The notes beneath the pieces were generated by a model. It was not told where the DNA came from and made no database searches. It worked only from the letters and a program-made list of their open reading frames with translations. Positions 43,882 through 55,460 of a stretch of 64,000 bases of DNA are shown here, one piece after another. Within the stretch, counting starts at the first letter, position 1. Every line of letters begins with the position of its first letter. The position numbers and the translations under genes were made by a program. Origin of the DNA: Curvularia sp. ZM96 (lineage: Eukaryota; Ascomycota; Dothideomycetes; Pleosporales; Pleosporaceae); NCBI GenBank assembly GCA_022457065.1, contig JAJGBQ010000008.1, forward strand, positions 62,001 through 126,000. Reading direction: 5' to 3'.

Positions 43882-44717
43882 AATATCGTATAGGTGGATT
43901 AAGGTGATTGGTACGTGATAGTGTATTCGTGTTTATTCGCAAAGTCATTTGTTGTTGAGTTGACATCTAAATTATACTCCGACATTGCCCCGGTTCACCT
44001 GGAAACCCTCACTACTAAGCATAGGGCAATAACGCAGGGGGGGGGGGTTGGAGAGAGAATAACATTAGGGAGGCAATTCGCGAGGGCGACTATTGCCCTC
44101 GCGAAGTCCCTCTTATCACTATAGGGAGACATAGATAGAAAATTTTCCTAAGTAGCTCTAGCTAGCGCTTCTACATCATCTTCCTCTACTAATAGACACA
44201 ACCTTGGTTTCTGTCGAATAATTTATGGAGTTAGGGTTAACTTAGGGTTAAGCCCTAAGCGCGACTCTCAGTGAGCACAGGCCACACCCACGAACACCAA
44301 CTCTCGACCAGATTTCATCTAATAACTTACGCTACATCTCTCGTAGTATTATAAAAGCTAGTACGTTAGATGCGCGCGAATTATCTGTACCATATACTTA
44401 AGTTACAGCTGCTTTCCATAACTGACGACTAAGGAGAAGGGTTTGTTCCAAATCTTAGGGAATAAGCCCCCTGCGAACCAAGAGCGCGGGCCACAAAAAT
44501 GGAACAAAGGTTTGTTCTCCATGGAATAACTGTCAGCATCGTACCGCTGACGTTTGCTGAGCTAAACACCCTTCACTACAAGCCGTTCATGTAGTATTTC
44601 CCCTGCTAATTATGAGCCTTCAATCAACGTTGAAGCGCAGAAATACTGTTTCTGGTCACCTTTCTGACATACATCAGACGAAAAAAAGTTACACGAGTGA
44701 TACACCAAGTTAAAACC
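43882..44717. other. Intergenic, no gene
   Basis: Contains a run of ten or so G near 44038-44047 and TTAGGGTTAACTTAGGGTTA at about 44231-44250, another short telomere-like stretch. No coding signal. Confidence 0.4.
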
Positions 44718-44984
44718 ATGTCGTACGAGTGCAAGACCTGTAACAAACATTTCAAATCTGCGGAAGCTCTCGGACAACATTACGACAATTCGTTGGCCCA
44801 CAAAGGTTCTCTCGACTGCGATGACTGCAACAAATCCTTCAACGATGAAAACAGTCGACGGCAGCACATCCTCAATTCTGCAGCTCACAGACTGCTGTGC
44901 AACTGTCGTGCCTGCGACAAGCCGTTCACAAGCAAGAAAGACCTACAGAATCACCTGCGCGATCTCCCATCCCATGTTGTCTAA
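44718..44984 (+). CDS. Small C2H2 zinc-finger protein, 88 aa
   Basis: From the ATG at 44718 the frame encodes three consecutive C2H2-like fingers: YECKTCNKHFKSAEALGQHY, DCDDCNKSFNDENSRRQHIL and CRACDKPFTSKKDLQNHL, each with CxxC and two His spaced 12 and 5-6 apart. Such short three-finger proteins of the zf-C2H2/JAZ type are common in ascomycetes. An upstream in-frame ATG at 44697 is possible. Function is unknown; nucleic-acid binding is likely. Confidence 0.65.
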   Translation: MSYECKTCNKHFKSAEALGQHYDNSLAHKGSLDCDDCNKSFNDENSRRQHILNSAAHRLLCNCRACDKPFTSKKDLQNHLRDLPSHVV

Positions 44985-45901
44985 CAAAGGAACTTAGATG
45001 AAGATAGGCACGATGGTGACGGTCAACTTCGAGCGCACAGTAGTGAAAGCCCAAGCACAGATCGTAATTGTTATTTTGTTGTTCTTCACTAGTGGAGCAC
45101 GATGCGAAGACGAAGGCGAAGGCGGGGTCGAGGGTCGGCTGCGCTCGGCACAATGCGGGAGCGGCGATGGCATTTGGTGTCTTGCAATGCTAACCAATGT
45201 TCGATTGGTTAGCATTTGTTACCATTGCAAGGCAGTCAGACCATAGAGAGCTGTCCTTTCTTGAAAAGTTACTATGCACAGGTACAAGGCATGATAGAAA
45301 TGAGTGTTGTTGCCGCTGTTGTATCGTCGAGAGTATAGGCTACGACGGGGCTTGGGCTAAACCTAATAGGGCCAAAAAGGGATTGTTTCGTGACTAGCGC
45401 GACTCGGGGGTGACTCGCCCCCTGAGTCGTAGACCATTCCTAATTAGTGACGAAGAACGCGTACTTCATGATGTTCGCGTGGAGGTAGGCAGTTGCCAAG
45501 TTTTGTCGGAGCCGCTTGTCGCACAAACAAGAGGTGGATTAAATGAAGAGTGAGGCATTGGCTCACTGAGATCGTGCCGCTTTCCAATCAAGTGCCGCCT
45601 GCTGTCCTTCGGTTCCAGCCTCATCACAAGTATTGCAAGCATGAAAAAGGTGATTAGGATCGAAGATGGCTGGGATGCATACTCGTGCCTTGCTCGTATT
45701 GGAAGAGATTCCATTACAATTCATCTCCTAAGCTTGTGGTAGAACCTACACCTATTTCGAAGCGCAGTATGTCCGGTATTATAGCCGAAACACGTTGCTT
45801 GATGAGGCGATGACGACAGGATAGGCACGAACTAGCACGAGATGTACGAACCAATTAGAGTTCGAAGAATTGCAGTGTGGAGTGGATGCATTTGGCCCCA
45901 T
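44985..45901. other. Intergenic with a small hairpin
   Basis: A perfect inverted repeat TGCTAACCAAT / ATTGGTTAGCA with a 5-nt loop lies at about 45187-45213. Several short frames in all directions lack features. Confidence 0.35.
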
Positions 45902-46756
45902 ATCATAGCGCCCTGGGATAGGAGTCAGGGGCTCACTCCTATGAGCAAGAGGGACTTCTATCCTATGTTCCTAGCTGCGTGGAAGGCCTCCTTTAAGGAG
46001 GAGCCTATCCTCAAGACTTTTGAAGCAACTGGCATCTCTCCTTTCACCCCTGAGGTGATCCTTAAGAGGTTCAATCAGCAGCCTATGTCAGGTTCTACTA
46101 GCGATAGCGACTCCTCAGCTCTAAGTGCCTCAAACTGGAGGAAGACTGAGAGCCTGCACGTGAGGTGGTGAAGGATAGAGCTGATCCACGCACCCAGAAG
46201 CTCAGCAGAGCCTTTCATCACGTCTCAGCTCAAAAGAGCCTCCTTGAACATGAGGCTCAAGGCCTCAGGCAGGCTCTGATCAATTGATCAGGGTGAGGAG
46301 TACTATGGTGGAGCTGTATTCTGGTCTTCAAGGAAGGTGAAGGAGGCACGTGATCGCAAGCAGGAACAGGAGCTTCAGGAGGAGCAGCACCGGCTTCAAA
46401 AAGCTGAGAGAGCTCATCTACGTGAGGAGAGAAAGCAGATCAAGCTTCAGGCTACTCAGGAGAGGCGTGCAGCAAGGGCAGCAGCGCGTATCCTACGTGG
46501 GCAGGAGAGGGCTAGGAAGGCTGAGGAACAGGCGTCAAGGGCAGCAGCTCGTAGGACTCAACAACGCCTTTACTCAGCTCTCAAAACTGCCAAAAAGGGT
46601 AAGAAGAAGAGCCTCAAGGCTTCTATCCAGGCAGCTCCACGTAGAAGAGCTGCTGCGTGGGCTCAGGGTAGTGAGGCCTCAGGGGCTGCAGCAGCTCCTC
46701 CAGCTCTAACGTCGCGAGGTGGCCGCGCGATCAAGACTCCAACACGATTTCTATAG
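45902..46756 (+). pseudogene. pogo-type transposase, C-terminal remnant
   Basis: The segment LTPMSKRDFYPMFLAAWKASFKEEPILKTFEATGISPFTPEVILKRF is the region after the DDE core of pogo/Fot1-type transposases. A stop follows, then another frame (46337-46756) with the long basic/coiled Glu-Arg-Ala-rich tail ending RGGRAIKTPTRFL. The DDE core and N-terminus are missing. Two frames and at least two stops show it is dead. It belongs to a different pogo group from the other copies in the window. Confidence 0.7.
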
Positions 46757-47054
46757 CTATATATATCAATCAAGGCGTATAAAACTCAACACCAAAGTAT
46801 ATCGCGATATCAGCTATCGTACATGGCTCAACAGGCTCATGTTGAGCTGCTGTTTTGGTGAGGAAAACGGGCATTGCCCCGGGCCAGGCATTGCCCCAGG
46901 CGCTACGGTAAGAAGCGGGGCTAAGCCAAGCCCCTCTGTGAAGCTGACTGACAAACAGCCATGCGAACTCGTAAGCAAACTTTCCTCTATTTCCAAGCAC
47001 AAGCTCACCACCCACTCTGTTTCTCTATTGTCTACCCCTGGTAACTACAAAAAT

Positions 47055-47582
47055 ATGGTTTACACTATGGTGATCAAGGTGGATGGCGGCTGTAGAGGGA
47101 ACGGCCAGCAGGGAGCCATCGGCGCCGCAGCAGCTGTGATTCTAGGAAGAAATGGGATGGCCCTCAAGACGTGGACACGTGAACTATCCAACTCTCCCAG
47201 GGCCACGAATCAGCGGGCCGAAATTAGCGCCATCATTCTGGCGCTGGAATTAGCGCTTGAGAAGTACGACAGTCTGAGCAATAACGTCGGCATGGACGTG
47301 ACAATCATGTCAGATTCCAGATACGCGGTCGAATGCATGAACACGTGGATCTACAAGTGGGCCCGGAATGGATGGATCAATGCTAAAGGAAACGGGGTCG
47401 CAAACCAGGATCTTATCAAAAAGGCCTCGGATATGGACGATGATCTGAAAGAGCGCGGATGGGTGACTTACAAGTGGATTCCTAGGTCAGAAAATGAGGC
47501 TGCGGACGAAGCATGTAATGACCAAATGGACAATATGTGCCTCAAAGATGAGTCAGAGTATTCTTGGGATTCGGAATGGTGA
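47055..47582 (+). CDS. Stand-alone RNase H family protein, 175 aa
   Basis: From the ATG at 47055 the frame matches RNase HI: KVDGGCRGNGQQGAIGAAAAV (first Asp), ATNQRAEISAIILALELAL (Glu), MDVTIMSDSRYAVECM (second Asp) and RSENEAADEACNDQMD (last Asp). All four acidic catalytic positions are present. The upstream frame from 46719 is open but has no family match and was left out. It ends with an acidic tail (DESEYSWDSEW). It is not joined to RT sequence, so it looks like a cellular or domesticated RNase H of the type common in Pezizomycotina, not a transposon fragment. Confidence 0.75.
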   Translation: MVYTMVIKVDGGCRGNGQQGAIGAAAAVILGRNGMALKTWTRELSNSPRATNQRAEISAIILALELALEKYDSLSNNVGMDVTIMSDSRYAVECMNTWIYKWARNGWINAKGNGVANQDLIKKASDMDDDLKERGWVTYKWIPRSENEAADEACNDQMDNMCLKDESEYSWDSEW

Positions 47583-48444
47583 TTGCAGGGCGGAAAGAGA
47601 CACTCTATGGGGTAGCTTGCCCGTACCTTACATCTTTTATCGGAGTAAGCCTCGCAGAGACACGGCTTCCGACAATTCATCCGACGGACATGGCTAGACC
47701 ATCACTCAGATTTGGAAGGACTACCTGCAGCATAGTTGGAATTTGGATCGGGAACTGTGCTCATGGGATTGGCACGAGTGGTCCAGGCTGTTTTCATCAC
47801 CTTCAAGATGGTAAAGAGCTTAGAAAATAATGTCGAATTAGACTGATAATCACCCGATACGCACGTGACCACGATGTAACACTACATACTGGCAGTTATC
47901 GTACACTAAAATCTGAATAGTTGGAATTTTCCTGCCTACAATGTTTTCTGGAGAGCAGGGGGGATGTTAGGTTAGGATCAAGGGCATCCTCTCGGGTAGG
48001 TCTCATTTGTTGCCTCATATAGGTTAGACCTTTTTCGTCACCTCATATCGGAAAGGTACGCTCGGAAGCATCTAGAGCTTCGTGCGCGCTTGACTGGCCT
48101 CCACTGGAGGTGGTTGCGGCGTCATGTCGTGGATGGTGGCTGAAGCAGCTAGTGGAGATTAGCGGTGTCTGGTGAGGCGCTTGGCTGTATTGTGAACACT
48201 TGTATCGCCAGCTCTACCCAAACAAGACAAGCACAAATATTGATCTCATCAAAGATCAAGTTATCGCAGCATTTACGCGATATGCAGCGGCCCTGCATTT
48301 CCATGCTTACAATATCGCACGTGCTGGCGGGGTCACTGTAGTGGCTTGGCATGCCCGCGGGCGCAATCGTGTTGCTTGGTCAACCATACACCTCGGCGGC
48401 TTTTAGGCGTCGGAAACTCCTACACTCTCAACAACAAGACTGCC
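47583..48444. other. Intergenic, no gene
   Basis: Short frames at 47564-47830 and 48200-48406 have no features. It contains the promoter of the HNH gene. Confidence 0.35.
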
Positions 48445-50001
48445 ATGCCGTACGCTCGCCCTCCAGCCCCGCCGCCCTCACTACCTAAGCCACTGCGGCG
48501 ACATCACATCCTCTTCCGCCACCCTGGCTACGACGACAGCAACAACGTGCTCTTCAAACTTTATGCGATCGACGCGGCGACGGTTGGCAGTCACGATGGC
48601 GAAGAAGAAGCTTCTCAGCGGCCTGGAAATTCAGGTCTTTACGCCCAATTCGCACTCGACGCCTGCGGGATACTCGCAGGGAATCGTTTCAACGGCTGGC
48701 TTTCGACATCACGCAACCCCGACGAAGCGCGCGACACCCGAGTCGATGCCGGTAGCACTTTGGTCGCACGCAGCTATTACTATCACCTTGACCGCGACGA
48801 TGATATCGATGGACCTGACGGACCGTATCGCATCGTCCCCAATTTTCGCGAATGGCGTTTTCCGCACGAAAACATCCCCGCGCATTGGGAGCAGCTTTCA
48901 GCAAACGCGACATCCCAAGATTCAACCTTTCCACGCTCCAACCTCACAATGGCTTTGCAAATGCGCGATGGAAGCTGTCGTATAAGCGGTTATCGAGAAG
49001 AACTACAGGTTGCGCATATTGTACCGCAGGCTGAACTGGATTGGTGGATGGCCAACAGCATGTCCCAATACAATCGTAGTTTGACCAGCGGCATGGACGA
49101 TACGGGCAATGCGATGCTCTTGCAAGCCAGCCTCCACATTGCCTTTGACAGGCCCCGATTCGTCTTTGTGCCGAAGCCTTCGGGTAACGATGGTGGGATG
49201 CGGTTAGTTCTCCATCTGCTCGAGCCTTCAGCGGAGTTCGAGCACCTTTACCACAACCGTGAGCTGCACCAATCAGACGTCGGCGTTGAGATGCTGTTTG
49301 CGCGCTTCGCATGGACGCTGTTTCCACTCCTGGAAGCTTTCCTTTCGTGCAAGGAGGACCGCCGCTTGACTGTTCGCACCACTTCCCACGACCAGATTCC
49401 CGATCGTGGATACTTTACAGCCGCGGCCTGTGAACGGTTCTCCATCTCGTCAACTAGGAAGCGGTCGGTAAGCCCCAAAAAACGCAAACCGGATGAGGAT
49501 GCGATCGACAGCAATGGTGTTAACGATGTTGATGTCCGCCGGCATATCAAACATCCAGATGACACAAACACATCTGCTTTTGCACCAAATCTCCGAAAAC
49601 GATCGATCGGATGCATTGATCACAAACCCCCGCTGCCTTGTCAAACGCCTGGAAGCAATAAACGACGGAAAGCGTCACCTATTCCCAAACAATCGTCATT
49701 TTCATCCACGGTAACACCAACGTCACCAACTGAATGCTCTACCCACTCCGGTGACGATGCGGTAGAATCATTTATGATAGTATCTCATAACTCACCATTA
49801 GCACAAAAATGGCTGGAAAAAGAACGTGAACGCTCCGATCCCGAACAGACTTGGACAGAGGAAATGCACTGGGTACGAGAGGTGTGGGCCGGCAAGACCA
49901 TGGCCAGCTATGAACTTTCACGGTTTTGGGATCTGAGTGGGTATGAAGTGAGGGATACGAGATCTGATGATTTGTTAGCAGGAATTGAGCCGGCTGAGTA
50001 G
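48445..50001 (+). CDS. HNH endonuclease-domain protein, 518 aa
   Basis: Single-exon frame from the ATG at 48445; an upstream ATG at 48346 adds 33 residues with no match. The central HNH part reads MRDGSCRISGYREELQVAHIVPQAELDWW, then DDTGNAMLLQASLHIAFDRPRFVFVPKP. These are the AHIVP, N and H positions of the fungal HNH_2 family. The C-terminal ~180 residues are Ser/Pro/Lys-rich, with SPKKRKPDED as a likely nuclear signal, and the end has HSPLAQKWLEKERER. This family is strongly expanded in plant-associated ascomycetes; its function is unproven. No break is seen. Confidence 0.8.
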   Translation: MPYARPPAPPPSLPKPLRRHHILFRHPGYDDSNNVLFKLYAIDAATVGSHDGEEEASQRPGNSGLYAQFALDACGILAGNRFNGWLSTSRNPDEARDTRVDAGSTLVARSYYYHLDRDDDIDGPDGPYRIVPNFREWRFPHENIPAHWEQLSANATSQDSTFPRSNLTMALQMRDGSCRISGYREELQVAHIVPQAELDWWMANSMSQYNRSLTSGMDDTGNAMLLQASLHIAFDRPRFVFVPKPSGNDGGMRLVLHLLEPSAEFEHLYHNRELHQSDVGVEMLFARFAWTLFPLLEAFLSCKEDRRLTVRTTSHDQIPDRGYFTAAACERFSISSTRKRSVSPKKRKPDEDAIDSNGVNDVDVRRHIKHPDDTNTSAFAPNLRKRSIGCIDHKPPLPCQTPGSNKRRKASPIPKQSSFSSTVTPTSPTECSTHSGDDAVESFMIVSHNSPLAQKWLEKERERSDPEQTWTEEMHWVREVWAGKTMASYELSRFWDLSGYEVRDTRSDDLLAGIEPAE

Positions 50002-50650
50002 ATGAAATACGCCTGTCGGACAATGGGCCTGCGAGCACTTTCGTGGTGTATTTTTCTCATTCTATTGTTACGCTTTTGCGAACAATTGTTAGAAGGGCGT
50101 TACTAGGTTCGACTATTTACAAGATACCCATATATTCTTTTACTCAATGTACTCTGTTCACATTATACACGACTACACTAATTGTCGAACAATCAATACC
50201 ATGATGCGTGCCGCTTAATACTTAATATTCTTCTTGTATTGCAGTCTTACAAGAACATGTAATTTGCTTCGATTGACAGAATATGAATATTCAAGCTAGA
50301 CACTTTTAGCTCATCTTGATTTCTAGACTGCGACGACAGTCGCAGGAAGTCAGTAAGAAGACCCTCAAGTAAACGCGTTGGAGACCATGCTGATACTGTT
50401 GGTCGTCCTGATCTTGACGAAACAGCGTTCGGCCCGTGATTTCACGCCACAGAAGAAAGGCAGTCCGTCTGCGCTGATAGGGGGGTGGGAGGGGCTGGGC
50501 TCATGGAGTCTTTCTACTGCATGTTCTATAAATGACCGCTGCAATGACTGTAGGTCAGCAAGGCTGAAATTGCGCACGTAGTGGTGTAGTGCAGTGTACA
50601 ACTAGTTGGCAACTGCGATTTCATCCCTGCGTGTAGAAACATTCTGCAAA
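50002..50650. other. Intergenic, no supportable gene
   Basis: Short frames at 50365-50601 on both strands lack features. Confidence 0.35.
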
Positions 50651-50999
50651 ATTATGGCACAGTTTGGAAGGATTGCGGCGTAGCTGTCTCAAGCCGCATC
50701 CTTTAAACTGCTTACTGTTTTGTTTCCGTGCGTAGCGCGTAAGCGTTTTTAATAATTGTAATATCCTAGTCATACATATAACTACTTGACTGTGGTGTAG
50801 CAGTGAAGTATTGCGGTGTAGGTTTCCAAGGCGCACCCTTTAAACTGACTACTGGCTTGTAAGCATAAGCAATCTCTGGCTGTAACGCTAAGGGAGTGTT
50901 ACGACCCTGGAAAACGCTTACGCGCATGGACCAGTAAGCAGTTTAGATGATTACAGACTGAGACGCCGCGCCGCAATCCTTCCAACCATGCCATAATCA
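50651..50999. repeat. Fold-back MITE-like inverted repeat (about 350 bp)
   Basis: The left arm starts ATTATGGCACAGTTTGGAAG and the right arm ends CTTCCAACCATGCCATAAT. Arms are about 70 bp with mismatches and end at AACTGCTTACTG. They lie immediately left of MULE copy 2. Only one copy in the window. Confidence 0.6.
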
Positions 51000-51024
51000 T
51001 GTGACATGCACAGTAATCAGTATG

Positions 51025-54000
51025 CGGCAAATTTCCGCCACACCACTGCTTGGCGTAATAATTTCCCATCTACCACCGTTTCAAATACACTACCACACAC
51101 GTGACGTTAGCTTGTAAAATATCCCAAATGCCACTGTTTCTATCCCACATGCCACCGTTTAAAGCCTCAGCTAACGGGCACTTAGCCGCCTATAAGGGGT
51201 TTAAAAATAGCGAATCTAACGCCCCTAAGGGAAGGGTATAGGGCTTATGCAACCTCTCCCCAAAACTCCAAACATGACCGACCCTAAGAACTGCTTCTCT
51301 GATAATCTATTATCGGCCTTTAACCTCACAACAGATTGTTTAGACTCAACAGAACTACCTTATCGACGAACACTACTACGATAAGCCTGAGAAACGCTGC
51401 CCTACACGCTCTTGGGTAGTAGACAAAGACAGTAGTAGTTTTATATAAAGAGAAGGGTTGAAAATTGCAATGTATAGTAGATCTAAATCTTTCTATAGTC
51501 TCACAATTGGCCTATTCGAGCTCTTTTTCTTGATCGCGTTGATAGGGCTGGAGGCTCTTCGCTTTGGACACTAATCTCTCCACTCGCCATAGGTCTTTTG
51601 TCTCTACTAGGTGGACTTGATGTGACATTATGGGTAATATGTGGAATAGAGCTAGATGTCGCGATTGTAAAAGTATCGTTCGTAATAGTAGAATCCATAT
51701 AAGTGACTTGTAAAGCGGCTAGATCTACTTGAGAGCCGCTGCTACTTTGCTGTTCATCGTCTAGCCGTAGCTGCTGATCTACAGTTGGCTGGAAGACTGG
51801 CGGTTTAGGAGATGTGGGCCGCAAGGTTGAATGTTCTACTTCCGCTGTAGATGCCTGTGCCATATCAGGTTGACCGTCTTCGTTGTTTCGGTTCTCGTTC
51901 ACTGCTTGCCTAGCAGCTCCAATTCGCTGAGTCTGGTGGCGCTCTCTTATTGCCTCGATTTCTTTGAGGGATGCTTGTATAGCTCTGATCCGTTGCCACA
52001 AGGTATCGTGCTCTCTTAAGTCTAGAGGTTGGGAAATGAAAGATAGAGTAGACACGGTTTGATCAGTAAGTTGAGATGATGCCTCTTGATTAGATATAAT
52101 CTGTTCGGGACAGCGCTGGATAGGTGTAATCTGAATAGGACGATTTGAAGCATCCGGGTGTTGTTGGAAATATGTTGCGCCTGATTGATATCGGTTTCGA
52201 GCCTCATCCTGTTGCTCCTTCCGACAGTTTGGTGATGCTAGATTTCCAAGTCTCCGGGCCTCTGTCTCCCGGGTCCTTCGCTTCATCCTTTTCTGGACCG
52301 GACGACCTCGCGAGGGAGCATAAGGAGGTGGCTTTGTAGCTCCATCAGGTTCGAGATCGTCCAGTAAAACCGGTAACAGAGAGTATTTATACTGCTCACG
52401 GTACTCAGATATCTCGTAGAACTTGGCAATATACTTCTCGGGTTTAGTATTAAAGAACCGACAAACGGCAATCGCATGTCTACAAGGAATTTTGTGATCC
52501 TGGAAAGCGAGACAGGAGCATTTCTGAGCTTTGAGCTGGACGAGACGAGTATTCTGGTCCCCTGGGTTTGCTCGGTATGCTAGAGCTACCATATTCTCGC
52601 GCTCTTGAGGAGTCACAAGGTACTGGTTACTCTCCTCAAGCTCTTTCTGGAAATATGCCATAGCATAGTTGGTATACTTCTCGTCTTTCTGGGGGCTATG
52701 ACGTCTTTCGTAAAATTTCGACATCATATATGTCCATATATGATGTAGTGAATGGAGAATCGGTAATTCACGGGCCTCCTATAGCTTAGTCTTAGTCGGA
52801 ATAGAACAATAGGCTTTCTAATAAATTCACTTACCATCCATGCACTATTTATCGACTCGGATATATTAGAACAAGTTTGACCAAACCGTGGGAAATCGAC
52901 TAGTGGTGCATGTGATGTTGCGTAGTGCTTTGCATCGAGTTGATCCAGGTAGTGACGCGCAGGAGCAGAAAGAGACTCAATCTGATCCAAAAAGGCTTTA
53001 AATTTAGCCTTAGTCTCGACTAGACAAGCAGCTCTGAATATCTTCTCAACCTTTCTTCCAAATTCGTTTCCAACATTCTCTGCAAGATGTTGCGTGCAGT
53101 GATAGTGGAAAGCCTTTGGTAAAGCCTCTGCAACAGCTGGAACTAGACCTTTTGCTCGATCGCTAACGATTGTAAGATGCTCAAAATCGTCTCGTTCTTT
53201 CTCGGTAGTATCAAGGTTGTCGAGAAAGTATTCTCTGAAACCTTGTAGAAAGCTGAGCCACGATTCTTTAGACTCGTTTCTAGCGAATCCCCACATTAAT
53301 GGTAGGATTTCCTCGTTAGCATCAAGTGTTGTAAGAATAAGAAGAACTACGTTCTTTTCTGACTTCATATGGGCACCATCAACACAGATAAACTGTCGGG
53401 AGTGCCAAAATGCATGAATACAAGCCCTCGGTGCTACATAGCACCATTCAAAGGATCCATCATTATCCGTCGAAATAGCAGCGTTCGCCATCGAAGTAGC
53501 ATAGTCTCCTTCGTCGTTCACATCTATATCTATATCAAGCCCGTTATTCGTGATTGTCCGAAGGAATGGAAGGATGAGCTGGAAGGACTTCGTCTTGTCC
53601 ATGAAGGCACTCTTTTGGATCTCCTTCTTTGCGCGCCACGCTTGTAGGTACGATATCTGATTTGAGTGCTGAAGTCTTTCAGCAGCCTGAATCTGGCGTG
53701 GCCTCGTCCGAAAGTCGCTCTTAACCATATCTCTTTGTCGGTGGGCAATGAGCTTTGCAGACCTTGATGCTTTCCAATCTTGATGGGAGCTAAGATCGCA
53801 GGTGTGAGGGACTAATTTCCGAAGCTCAAATTGATCGGATCGATTCATATAAGCGACCCGGAGGAAGAATTTGCATCCAGTTTCCTCGCTCGAGCGGCAG
53901 ATAGCGTGAAATCTCGTCCGATCGCTGGCAGCTACTTTGAATGAAAGTCTCTGGGTCACCATAACGTGAAGAACCGACTCTTTTGCTTCATCAATTGACG

Positions 54001-54422
54001 CGAATGTCTGTCCGATAAATAGAGTACTAGGCAAATCCCTGGAGGATGCCATCGTAGTCAATTGTCGCTAGATTTTGTGTTAACCTCGCGTTAGAACGCG
54101 TCGACTCTTTAATCGCGTCAGACGCGTTATGAACCGTCACGGCTTTAGCCGGGCGCTGAGTCTGACGCGGATAACAGGAAGCCCCACCACCTAACACTAA
54201 AAACAACGACATTATACAGACTTTCGTGTAAAACTAGTTTGTCTACTGCCTAGAAGAGTCTAGGGGAGGTGCGAAACCTACTAATAAGACGGTGGCATGT
54301 GGGATAGAAACAGTGGCATTTGGGATATTTTACAAGCTAACGTCACGTGTGTGGTAGTGTATTTGAAACGGTGGTAGATGGGAAATTATTACGCCAAGCA
54401 GTGGTGTGGCGGAAATTTGCCG
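51025..54422 (-). mobile_element. MULE transposon, copy 2 (3398 bp)
   Basis: Same ends (CGGCAAATTTCCGCC / GGCGGAAATTTGCCG) and same length as 28734-32131, with all internal frames identical. Left flank ATCAGTATG and right flank GACAAATCT do not match. The right flank begins with the last 18 bp of a MITE-type end (GGACAAATCTCAGCAGCC), the complement of the left end of the MITE at 54563. Confidence 0.93.
51501..54061 (-). CDS. MULE transposase, copy 2, two exons, 834 aa
   Basis: Exons 54061-52835 and 52778-51501. Both predicted exon products are identical to those of copy 1 (29210-31770), as are all shadow frames. It has the MULE DDE core and the SWIM finger. No divergence and no stops suggest a recent event. 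The two copies have the same orientation, 22,291 bp apart. Confidence 0.92.
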
Positions 54423-54562
54423 GACAAATCTCAGCAGCCAGCGCGCGTATGTAGGCTAGAATAAAATACAGAACACGTGTGTTGTATACCGCGCTATGCC
54501 TAGTTAGTTAGTTTACACTTTAGCGCTGCTTTAGTATATAGAACAGGTTGCATATCTACGAC

Positions 54563-55003
54563 GGCTGCTGAGATTTGTCCCCCCGTTTTTGAGATTTGTC
54601 CCCCTCCGAAGTACCGAAAATGTCAACTTTTGCGCTCCGCAATGCAATTTCACCGCAACACTGTGTGTAATTTTTATCTTTGAAGCCTGGAATACGTTTC
54701 GCATGCACTAGAGTACCTCTCGCTTGTATTTTGTAGATTTCGACAGAGATGGGAATGAGCTAAGTGGACTTGAAGTTTGCGATTTCTTCGAAAATGCTAC
54801 TAACTTTAACATGCAATTCAACTACAACACAGACTAATCTTTAGCTTCAAATTTTTATGGGAGCTTTGCGAGGCCCTAGAAGATTTTTTGATGTTTGAAA
54901 GTTTATTCAAAATCTTGCTGGTGTTAAGTTGTGTAGATGCAAAGCAATTCGGTACTTCGGAGGGGGACAAATCTCAAAAACGGGGGGACAAATCACGCCA
55001 GCC
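54563..55003. mobile_element. 441-bp MITE of MULE type, copy 2, with 9-bp target duplication
   Basis: Flanked by ATCTACGAC at 54554-54562 and 55004-55012. The left end reads GGCTGCTGAGATTTGTCC and the right end is the usual GACAAATCACGCCAGCC. Same length as the copy at 14602-15042 but with many base differences inside. Confidence 0.9.
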
Positions 55004-55012
55004 ATCTACGAC

Positions 55013-55460
55013 CGCTAGCGGGTATCATTTAGTACTCGTTCTCGCGATGCGCTAGGTTCCAGGTCTAGATCGCGAACAAGCTGATTTACTTTTAAGAACG
55101 GCGGCATAGTAGCATTGAATAAGAAGGAGATAGGAAAATTTCAGTTCTAACCTTTGAAGTTATGTTTCGTGAACGCTAACCTAGCAGATTGCGCAGTCCA
55201 TCCTAAGTCGCTAAGCGCGGCGCAGCCCCCCATCCCCGCCAGGCGCTTCTGCCCTACAGCTCAGCCTTGCGTCTCAGCCAGACTGCTCGCCTCGCTGTCT
55301 TGCCTTTTCTTCTTCTTTCCTTTCACTTCCCCCTCTCGATTGCCACTTCCTGTCGCCTCCAGATCCTCATCCACCAGCTCCAGGAGACGCTGTTCCCTTA
55401 CGATCAGCAATGGTGGGTCTGGTGCAAGAGTGGCACGTACTGCGGCTAACATGGGGCTAG
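55013..55460. other. Upstream region of the NLR gene
   Basis: Probable promoter and possibly a first coding exon that could not be placed. Frames at 55154-55452 are Ser/Pro-rich and show no family match. Confidence 0.3.

Noticed and set aside
48200..48406. Short plus frame before the HNH gene
   Set aside because: No recognisable domain and no start or splice context.
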